A stretch of DNA of 64,000 nucleotides from Lachnospiraceae bacterium (GTDB taxonomy: Bacteria; Bacillota; Clostridia; Lachnospirales; Lachnospiraceae). The position numbers were made by a program, and so were the translations under genes. The stretch covers positions 85,140-149,139 of the forward strand of contig JAILRA010000024.1 in the NCBI GenBank assembly GCA_024698715.1, in the 5' to 3' direction. Below are positions 26,387 through 33,280 of this stretch, one piece after another; the first letter of the stretch is position 1, and the number at the start of each line of letters is the position of its first letter. Under the pieces are notes generated by a model. The model was given only the letters and a program-made list of their open reading frames with translations. It did not search any database and was not told the origin of the DNA.

Positions 26387-27982
26387 ATGGCAGTCAAATT
26401 ATTAATGATGTTTCTGTTCTTTGCGATCATGATCGGTGTCGGCATATATGCCAAGACCAAAGCAAAGAGCGTTGGTGATTTCGTACTCGGCGGAAATACC
26501 GCAGGCCCCTGGCTTACAGCATTTTCTTACGGTACTAGTTATTTTTCCGCAGTTATCTTTGTTGGATATGCCGGACAGTTCGGATGGAAATTCGGTGTGG
26601 CAAGTACATGGATCGGACTCGGAAATGCATTTATCGGAAGTTTACTGGCATGGCTTGTTCTCGGACGTAGAACACGTATCATGACAAACCATCTCAATTC
26701 GGCGACAATGCCCGACTTCTTCGGAAAAAGATATGACAGTAAAGCTCTTCGTATAGCTGCATCAATCATTGCATTTGTTTTCCTTATTCCTTATACAGCA
26801 TCGGTATACAACGGTCTTTCCAGACTTTTTGAAATGGCCTTTAAGATTGATTACAAATACTGCATTCTGATCATGGCGGCTCTTACCGGTGTATATGTTA
26901 TCCTCGGCGGATACATGGCAACTACGATCAACGATTTCATTCAGGGAATCATAATGCTTTTCGGTATCTCTGCAGTAGTTATTTCCGTTCTTAACGGACA
27001 GGGCGGTTTCTACTCGGCTCTGACCAAACTTTCCGAAGTACCGGTTGACGCTTCCGCGCCGATTCAGGGGCAGGGCGTTTACAATTCCTTCTTCGGATCC
27101 AATCCGATGGATCTTTTGAGCGTTATCATTCTTACTTCACTCGGAACATGGGGACTTCCCCAGATGGTTCATAAATTCTATGCGATCAAGAACGAGAAGA
27201 GTATCAAGACAGGTGCCATAGTTTCAACAGCTTTCGCAGTCATCGTAGCCGGCGGATGTTACTTCCTCGGCGGATTTTCGAGACTTTTCCACAATGCCGA
27301 CATTTACGGCGATAACGGAACTGTTTTATACGATGCGATCATTCCCGAAATGCTCAGAACTCTTCCCGATCTGCTCATCGGTGTCGTAGTCGTACTGGTG
27401 CTTTCGGCATCCATGTCAACCCTGTCAAGTCTTGTGCTTACTTCGGCATCCACCGTTACGCTTGATATCGTTAAAGGAAATATCATAAAGAAAATGTCCG
27501 AAAAGACACAGCTCTTTGTACTTCGTCTTTTCCTTCTTTTCTTCGTAACACTTTCGGTTATCATTGCATGGAATAAAACAACTCTTATCGCATCGCTCAT
27601 GGGTATCTCATGGGGTGCTCTTGCAGGTGCTTTCCTTGCTCCGTTTATGTACGGTCTGTATTCCAAGAAAGTTACCAAACTTTCCGTTTGGGCAAGCTTC
27701 TTTACAGGTGTCGGAATCACGGTTGCAGGTCTGCTCATCTCAACATTCCACGGCCCCATCACGGTTGGTTCGCTTACACTTACAAGCCCCATCGTTACCG
27801 GTGCGCTTGCCATGATAGCAGGTCTTGTGGTTGTTCCTCTGGTAAGCCTTATCACACCCAAGCCTTCCAAGGAAAAGGTTGAAGAAATATTCACCTGCTA
27901 CAACAAAGTCGTTGCAGTTCCCAAGAAGATGTATCTTGAGGAAGAAGAGGACGATAACAAAAAAGAAAATAAAGAAGATTAA
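26387..27982 (+). CDS. Sodium:solute symporter (SSS family)
   Basis: A 531-residue transporter with about 13 hydrophobic segments, the size and layout of the SSS (SLC5-like) family that uses the sodium gradient to import sugars, amino acids, vitamins or sialic acid. Family features include AFSYGTSYFSAVIFVGYAGQ in the first helices, GGYMATTINDFIQGIIMLFG (the family's sodium-symporter signature region), and SASMSTLSSLVLTSASTVTLDI. The C-terminal tail is acidic and hydrophilic. The substrate cannot be told from the sequence. The gene is transcribed alone from a strong promoter overlapped by a LacI-like operator, which suggests a sugar-type inducer; this is inference. Confidence 0.92.
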   Translation: MAVKLLMMFLFFAIMIGVGIYAKTKAKSVGDFVLGGNTAGPWLTAFSYGTSYFSAVIFVGYAGQFGWKFGVASTWIGLGNAFIGSLLAWLVLGRRTRIMTNHLNSATMPDFFGKRYDSKALRIAASIIAFVFLIPYTASVYNGLSRLFEMAFKIDYKYCILIMAALTGVYVILGGYMATTINDFIQGIIMLFGISAVVISVLNGQGGFYSALTKLSEVPVDASAPIQGQGVYNSFFGSNPMDLLSVIILTSLGTWGLPQMVHKFYAIKNEKSIKTGAIVSTAFAVIVAGGCYFLGGFSRLFHNADIYGDNGTVLYDAIIPEMLRTLPDLLIGVVVVLVLSASMSTLSSLVLTSASTVTLDIVKGNIIKKMSEKTQLFVLRLFLLFFVTLSVIIAWNKTTLIASLMGISWGALAGAFLAPFMYGLYSKKVTKLSVWASFFTGVGITVAGLLISTFHGPITVGSLTLTSPIVTGALAMIAGLVVVPLVSLITPKPSKEKVEEIFTCYNKVVAVPKKMYLEEEEDDNKKENKED

Positions 27983-28005
27983 TTAAGAAATATAAGAATA
28001 AAAAG

Positions 28006-28037
28006 ATGCGTACCCTTTTCAAGGATACGCATTTTTT
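28006..28037 (+). terminator. Terminator after the symporter gene
   Basis: Arms ATGCGTA and TACGCAT (extended by a CC/GG pair) with an A/T-rich loop, then six T residues. Confidence 0.85.
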
Positions 28038-28151
28038 ATATACACATGACCGTAAAAGAGATATTTATCGGCTTGTATATGCGGGTAAGTTTTTTTGAGC
28101 GGCATGTAAGGCTTTGCCATCTCTGTCTGACTATGTTCCTTCCCGAATAAA

Positions 28152-29279
28152 TCACATATCCGGGTCGAATTTGGTAACGGTTATAACGTCACTTTCCGGA
28201 AACACAGGTTCATCTTTTTTACCCTTAAGATAAGCATCAAAAAACTCCAGGTGGCATTTGCTGACAAGTTTGTGTGCTTTGTCGGGGTCAAGTTTTCCGA
28301 CTACGGATTTCATCGGTATCATATGTTTGGCATCGGCAAAACCCATATGTCTCATATCATTAAAAAGAACTTTGTAAACGGGTTTCGTATGGCGAAGATA
28401 AACTCTGGTCACCACGCGTTCATTATCCGAACAGCTTAACTGCATAAAGGGTCTGGTCTGAATATCATCGTTATACTCACCGAAAAGGCCGCCGTCCAGA
28501 TTTATTCCGCAGGTAAAATCCGGATTTCTCGCACAAAGAGCATATGCTGTATTTCCGCCAAAGGAATGTCCGGACACACCGACGCCTTTTTCAAAATCAA
28601 TTATGTCCGTCAGATTGTTTTTGGCATATTCCAGAGCGGCTTCATTATCTTTGATCCATTCCGGAAGTCTTCCGATCATGAATTTACAGTATTTACGCTG
28701 AATGATGTCAAATTTTTCAGCCAGTTCCTCATCACTCCCCCTGACTTTTAAAAATTTTAACATGGCAATTTTACCGGGAATATCGGGTTCATACATCTTT
28801 TTCGAAATGGTTTTATCGTAGAGAACGTATGAACCGTCATCAAATTCGGTACATAAGCCTTCATATGAATGAGCAACGGAAATAACAACATATCCGTGCG
28901 ATGCAAGTTCTATGCAGAGAAAAGAGTTTCCTTCCCTGTACGAAAGGTATCCGTGGTTAAACATTATGAGAGGGAATCTTTTGTCGGGGATTTTCGGGGC
29001 GTTTATATAGCATTCGGATCTATTAAGCTCCGAATTCTTTTTAAAATTCGGTGCCACCTTAAAAGCACCCTTGAACCCTTTGATCATGTTATCAGACAGC
29101 CCGACGGGTTTCTCACAACCCGCAACGCTCTCTTTAAGAACGGGGTAGTATACTCTTGTGGCAACACTTCTCATGCCGCCCTGATGCATTACCTCTTCTC
29201 TGGCGTCCTTAACTGTATATGTAAATGTTCCGACGGCATATTCGCCGGTGGGTTTGGGAATCACAACGGGTTTACTCAT
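28152..29279 (-). CDS. Alpha/beta hydrolase, PAF-acetylhydrolase-like
   Basis: A 375-residue cytosolic alpha/beta hydrolase. The nucleophile elbow is GVSGHSFGGNTAY (Ser), followed by the acid in INLDGGLFG and a His in DMRHMGFAD, a complete triad. FPLIMFNHGYLSYREGNSFLCIELASHGYVVISVAH supplies the oxyanion-hole region and resembles platelet-activating-factor acetylhydrolase relatives. No signal peptide. Its natural ester substrate is unknown. The start overlaps the end of the TetR gene by 8 bases, with GGAGG ahead, so the regulator and hydrolase are one operon and the hydrolase is probably induced by the ligand of the regulator. Confidence 0.88.
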   Translation of the reverse strand: MSKPVVIPKPTGEYAVGTFTYTVKDAREEVMHQGGMRSVATRVYYPVLKESVAGCEKPVGLSDNMIKGFKGAFKVAPNFKKNSELNRSECYINAPKIPDKRFPLIMFNHGYLSYREGNSFLCIELASHGYVVISVAHSYEGLCTEFDDGSYVLYDKTISKKMYEPDIPGKIAMLKFLKVRGSDEELAEKFDIIQRKYCKFMIGRLPEWIKDNEAALEYAKNNLTDIIDFEKGVGVSGHSFGGNTAYALCARNPDFTCGINLDGGLFGEYNDDIQTRPFMQLSCSDNERVVTRVYLRHTKPVYKVLFNDMRHMGFADAKHMIPMKSVVGKLDPDKAHKLVSKCHLEFFDAYLKGKKDEPVFPESDVITVTKFDPDM

Positions 29280-29943
29280 TTTCCTTTCCTCCGAATAAAA
29301 GAATTATTGCAGTTGCAAGTGTATCAAACATCGCATGCGGTTCGCATTTGGTATTCATGGGAGCTTTTCCGTAGCAGGCTGACAAAATGCAGTCCGCTTC
29401 GATGCCTACATAGGACGCTGAAATAAACCGCATGATGTTTTCCGGATTGCATTGCGGCTTTAAGGTATTATTCGTGCTTGCTTCGGCAAACATCGGAAGA
29501 ACTTTGGTGGCCAGGTATTCGAAATTCCCTCTTCCTCTTGTTTTTCCGATTATCTTTTCAGCACGTTCGGGTTTGTTTATTGCCAGGACCGTCAGATCAA
29601 AATTAATCTTTTGGATATCCATAAGATGCTCTTCCATAACATCCGCCAGTATATTGCATATTTCGTGAACAGTCTTTTCGAAAGATTTATTTTCGGCTTT
29701 TGCGAGAGATTCTTCGACCCGGCTGATAAAACTGTAGTCTTTTCTCATTCCGGTGATCATATCGGCCAGGATGTCATCCAGATCCTTGTAAAAACGGTAT
29801 ATTCCGCCCTGTGATAGCCCCGTCTCTTCGATTACATCGGTCATGGTGACCATTTCAACGGGTTTTCTCAGGCAGACCCTGTATACCGAGTCGACTATAA
29901 ATTTTCTCTTGTTCTCAAAATATTCTTCCGAAACTTTTGGCAT
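29272..29943 (-). CDS. TetR/AcrR-family transcriptional regulator
   Basis: A 223-residue regulator. The N-terminal helix-turn-helix (about 12-58; VTMTDVIEETGLSQGGIYRFYKDLDDIL) is typical TetR. The C-terminal ~160 residues are the helical ligand-binding and dimer domain. It heads an operon with the overlapping hydrolase gene and is divergent from a MATE exporter gene. A perfect inverted repeat overlaps the -10 box of its promoter, so it probably represses itself and the hydrolase, and perhaps influences the exporter. The ligand is unknown. A strong AAGGAG site precedes the ATG. Confidence 0.93.
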   Translation of the reverse strand: MPKVSEEYFENKRKFIVDSVYRVCLRKPVEMVTMTDVIEETGLSQGGIYRFYKDLDDILADMITGMRKDYSFISRVEESLAKAENKSFEKTVHEICNILADVMEEHLMDIQKINFDLTVLAINKPERAEKIIGKTRGRGNFEYLATKVLPMFAEASTNNTLKPQCNPENIMRFISASYVGIEADCILSACYGKAPMNTKCEPHAMFDTLATAIILLFGGKENE

Positions 29944-29981
29944 GTTTTACTCCTTATTGTTTCAGCAATTTGTATTCAATA

Positions 29982-30027
29982 AAAATGAAAGTAGTTTCAT
30001 TTTAATTTCAAAGCGATAATTTGTCAA
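29982..30027 (-). promoter_or_regulatory. tetR promoter overlapped by a perfect inverted repeat
   Basis: On the minus strand TTGACA (30027-30022), a 17-nt spacer and TAAAAT (30004-29999) form a strong promoter. Arms AAAATGAAA (29982-29990) and TTTCATTTT (29995-30003), 4 nt apart, overlap the -10 box and start point, the classic position for TetR autorepression. Confidence 0.75.
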
Positions 30028-30051
30028 TAATATTTTCCTATGGACAAGGTA

Positions 30052-30060
30052 TGCTATAAT
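30052..30060 (+). promoter_or_regulatory. Extended -10 promoter for the MATE gene
   Basis: TGCTATAAT is an extended -10 element; the -35 region is poor. It overlaps the first in-frame ATG (30059), so transcription should begin near 30067 and that ATG cannot be the real start. Confidence 0.55.
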
Positions 30061-30151
30061 GGAAAAAGTGTTTGCGACATGTAATAAAACAAAAGAATTA
30101 ATTGAAATAATACCAACCGAAGAACGGATTAATAAAGAAAGTTTATTCTTA

Positions 30152-31525
30152 ATGGGACACAACAGACTAATTATAAAAGACAGACAATTCTATAAAACAG
30201 TTGCATCCATCAGTATTCCGATCACGCTTCAGGGACTTATTACAACCGGTGTCAACGTGATGGATAACATTATGATCGGAAGAGTCGGACAGACGCAGCT
30301 TTCGGGTGTGTCGCTGGCCAATCAGTTCATTTCGGTCTTTCAGGTTTTCTGCATGGGTATCGGAATGGGAGCTTCGGTTCTTGTATCGAGATACTACGGA
30401 ATGCAGGATAAAAAATCTCTTAAGAACACGGTTGTCATCATGATAAGACTCGGATTTGTGCTGTCGTCGCTTTTCTGTATGGCGACATCCTTCTTTCCCG
30501 AGTTCATAATGCGGATATATTCCAAAGAAGAAGCGGTCATAAACTGCGGTATCAATTATCTCAACTGGTCGCTGATTACTTATTATTTTCTGGCTCTTTC
30601 ACTTACATGTACGATAATCCTTCGAAATGTCGGGCAGGTAAAGATACCGTTGTTTACTTCGGTAGCGACTTTCTATATAAATGTCGGCGCCAATTATATA
30701 TTTATTTTCGGAAAGTTCGGGGCTCCCAGAATGGAAGAAGCGGGTGCGGCACTCGGAACCCTGATCGCCAGGGCATTCGAATTTGCCGTGATCTGCGGAT
30801 ATCTTTTGTTCGTGGATAAAAGGATCAACTGCCGTTTCAAAGATCTTTTCGGCAGTGTCGGAAAACTGTGGAATGAATATATCAGGATAAGCATACCGGT
30901 CCTTGTCAGTGACGGGATCCTTGCACTCGGAAACAATTCGGTCGCAATGGTCATCGGAAGACTCGGTGAAAACTTTGTCGCTGCAAATGCCGTAACCATC
31001 GCAACTCAGATGCTTTCATCGGTAGTTATCCAGGGATTTTCACAGGCCGGATGCATCGTTACCGGTCAGACTCTCGGAGAAGGAAACAGGGAAAAAGCAT
31101 ACGAAAGAGGATATGCATTCCTCGGACTCGGACTGTTCTTCGGCCTTCTTGCCGGAGGCGTGGTACTTCTTCTGGCAAAACCCATGATAAACGCATACGA
31201 CCTTCTGGAAGAAACAAAGGCGATCGCGGCACAGCTTATGCTATCCATAAGTATCATCATCGTATTTCAGTCCACAAACAGTATTATGACCAAGGGCGTA
31301 TTAAGAGGCGGAGGAGATACCCGGATGCTGATGCTCGCCGACAATCTTTTTCTATGGATCGTTTCGCTTCCTCTCGGAATACTTGCGGGATTTGTTTTTC
31401 ATCTTCCGCCTTTCTGGATCTATTTCTGCCTCAAAGCCGATCAGGTTTTAAAAGCAATCTGGTGTGTATGGCGCTTAAGCAGCGGAAAATGGATCAAGAA
31501 AATCAGAAGCGAAAAAGAACTATAA
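30152..31525 (+). CDS. MATE-family multidrug exporter
   Basis: A 457-residue transporter with 12 predicted membrane segments in two related halves. MATE features include ASISIPITLQGLITTGVNVMDNIMIGRVG in the first helices and a comparable stretch (ISIPVLVSDGILALGNN) in the second half. These proteins expel cationic drugs or metabolites using a sodium or proton gradient. The frame is open from an ATG at 30059, but that codon overlaps the predicted -10 box. The ATG at 30152 gives the usual N-terminus, although its ribosome site is weak, so the start is uncertain. It is divergent from a TetR/hydrolase operon, which suggests a shared role in detoxification. Confidence 0.9.
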   Translation: MGHNRLIIKDRQFYKTVASISIPITLQGLITTGVNVMDNIMIGRVGQTQLSGVSLANQFISVFQVFCMGIGMGASVLVSRYYGMQDKKSLKNTVVIMIRLGFVLSSLFCMATSFFPEFIMRIYSKEEAVINCGINYLNWSLITYYFLALSLTCTIILRNVGQVKIPLFTSVATFYINVGANYIFIFGKFGAPRMEEAGAALGTLIARAFEFAVICGYLLFVDKRINCRFKDLFGSVGKLWNEYIRISIPVLVSDGILALGNNSVAMVIGRLGENFVAANAVTIATQMLSSVVIQGFSQAGCIVTGQTLGEGNREKAYERGYAFLGLGLFFGLLAGGVVLLLAKPMINAYDLLEETKAIAAQLMLSISIIIVFQSTNSIMTKGVLRGGGDTRMLMLADNLFLWIVSLPLGILAGFVFHLPPFWIYFCLKADQVLKAIWCVWRLSSGKWIKKIRSEKEL

Positions 31526-31578
31526 AATAGAGGTTGTATTGGTGACAGTCATTTATTTGATAAGTCATGACACAAAAA

Positions 31579-31606
31579 AATAACCGCCCTGGCCGGCGAT
31601 TATTTT
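31579..31606 (+). terminator. Terminator after the MATE gene
   Basis: Arms AATAACCGCC and GGCGATTATT (one mismatch) around a CTGGCC loop, followed by a T-rich stretch. The arms would also work as a weak terminator on the minus strand. Confidence 0.6.
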
Positions 31607-31996
31607 AAAGTTATTTAATCTATCAAGGGCAACCGTCTATCGGAAGCACTTACATATATTATAAACTAATCTTCTTCGAAATCAAGAATATTGAGCATCC
31701 GTCATTTGGGGAATGATGTGGACAATGAAGAATTCCATAACAATGACAATCAGGAATCATGGATTTGAAAAGAAGCCTAAGCTCGACTCGAAAGCATATT
31801 CTTTTGATATCAGATAAGATATTTTTATATTTGACAAATATTATATAGGATGATAATGTTTATTCTTGCAATGTGAACAGGCATTAATACTGAGTTCTTT
31901 CAGAAAAACCGATAAAGAACATTGTATAAGACTGGGGTACTCTCAAAAAATGTGTTGGGATTCATATACTGTGTATTGTTACGGAAGGATATTAAG
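31607..31996. other. 390-bp intergenic region with one promoter and no supported gene
   Basis: A promoter-like TTGACA (31831-31836), 17-nt spacer, TAATGT (31854-31859) on the + strand probably drives the PTS IIC gene with a leader of about 130 bases. On the minus strand a 33-codon ORF (31659-31760) with a Cys/His-rich pattern lacks a ribosome site and is treated as unproven. The rest shows no repeat or recognisable remnant. Confidence 0.5.
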
Positions 31997-33088
31997 ATGG
32001 CAGATTCACAAAAAAATGATAAACCGAATGCTTTTAAGGCATTTTTAAAAGAATTCTTTATCGACGGATTAAGCGGAATGGCAACAGGACTTTTTGCCAC
32101 ACTTATCATCGGTACGATCATTTTACAGATCGGAACCGTAATTCCGGGTGAGACCGGAAGATATGTCACGCTTGTCGGAAAAGTTGCCCAGATGCTTACG
32201 GGTGCAGGTATCGGTTGCGGTGTAGCCATTAAGTTAAAGGCACAGCCTCTCACCGTTTTGTCATCCGCAGTTGCCGGAATGACCGGTGCATTCGCATCAC
32301 AGATAATTGCGGGAACAATTCTTACGGAAGGCAAGATGACTTTATCGGGCCCCGGAGAACCTCTCGGTGCTTTCCTTGCAGCCATTGCAGCCGTTTATCT
32401 CGGAAAAGTCGTGGCAGGAAAGACAAAACTTGACATTCTTATCACACCTCTTTGTCTTATAGCTGTCGGCGGAACGGTCGGACTTGTACTCGGACCTCCC
32501 ATTTCAAAATTCATGACACTTGTAGGTGACCTTATCAGATACGGTACCGAGCAGGCACCTTTCCTTATGGGTATCATCGTTTCTGTTCTTATGGGTATCG
32601 CACTTACGCTTCCCATCAGTTCGGCAGCGATCAGCGTTATTCTCGGTCTTTCCGGAATCGCAGCAGGAGCTGCAACGGTCGGATGTTGTGCGAACATGGT
32701 CGGTTTTGCAATCGCAAGTTTCAAGGATAACAAGTGGAACGGTCTTTTTGCACAGGGAATCGGAACAAGTATGCTTCAGATGCCCAACATTGTCAAAAAG
32801 CCCATCATATGGCTTCCGGCAATCATATCCAGTGCGATAATCGGCCCCATATCTACTTTAGTATTTCATTTTGAAAATAATGCTACGGGTGCAGGAATGG
32901 GTACCGCAGGCCTTGTCGGCCCCATCAACGCATTTCAGGTTATGACGGCAAACGGAACTCCCGTATGGCTTGTGCTTCTTGAGATCGCACTTCTCTGCTT
33001 CATCCTTCCCGGAGTACTTTCATGGCTCATCTCACTTTTGATGAGAAAACTCGGTTGGATCAAAGACGGAGATATGAAACTCAAATAA
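31997..33088 (+). CDS. Orphan PTS-type membrane transporter (EIIC_2 family)
   Basis: A 363-residue membrane protein with about nine or ten hydrophobic segments. It fits the PTS_EIIC_2 family, proteins similar to the sugar-translocating IIC subunit but usually encoded without IIA or IIB partners; none is present here. Glycine-rich helices such as GTAGLVGPINAFQVM and PISSAAISVILGLSGIAAGAATVGCCANMVGF are typical. Whether it performs phosphorylating transport is unknown. The ATG at 31997 is chosen because GGAAGGAT lies just ahead; the frame is open from 31922. It forms a single-gene unit with its own promoter and a strong terminator. Confidence 0.85.
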   Translation: MADSQKNDKPNAFKAFLKEFFIDGLSGMATGLFATLIIGTIILQIGTVIPGETGRYVTLVGKVAQMLTGAGIGCGVAIKLKAQPLTVLSSAVAGMTGAFASQIIAGTILTEGKMTLSGPGEPLGAFLAAIAAVYLGKVVAGKTKLDILITPLCLIAVGGTVGLVLGPPISKFMTLVGDLIRYGTEQAPFLMGIIVSVLMGIALTLPISSAAISVILGLSGIAAGAATVGCCANMVGFAIASFKDNKWNGLFAQGIGTSMLQMPNIVKKPIIWLPAIISSAIIGPISTLVFHFENNATGAGMGTAGLVGPINAFQVMTANGTPVWLVLLEIALLCFILPGVLSWLISLLMRKLGWIKDGDMKLK

Positions 33089-33107
33089 AAAAATGATCAT
33101 TAAATAA

Positions 33108-33142
33108 ACAGAACCGGCATATCAAAATGTCGGTTCTGTTTT
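33108..33142 (+). terminator. Terminator after the PTS IIC-like gene
   Basis: Thirteen-bp arms ACAGAACCGGCAT and ATGTCGGTTCTGT (one G-T pair) with a 6-nt loop and a short T run (TTTTG); works in either direction. Confidence 0.85.
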
Positions 33143-33165
33143 GTTTATATAACTTAGAAATTATT

Positions 33166-33194
33166 TTGTTCTTTATGGAATAAAAAACCATAAT
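33166..33194 (+). promoter_or_regulatory. Candidate promoter for the second SLH protein gene
   Basis: TTGTTC, 17-nt spacer, CATAAT, about 90 bases upstream of the start codon. The spacer is part of a small inverted repeat (TATGG with CCATA). Confidence 0.45.
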
Positions 33195-33280
33195 ATATTA
33201 TACTTTAACACGTGTAAGTAGTGTAATAACCGATCCGGCAAATTGTTTTGGATCGCTTATAAAAAAGGAGGATATTCTAG

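Noticed and set aside
30059..30151. Upstream ATG as the MATE start
   Set aside because: The ATG overlaps the predicted -10 box and would not be in the message; the extension also does not match MATE N-termini.
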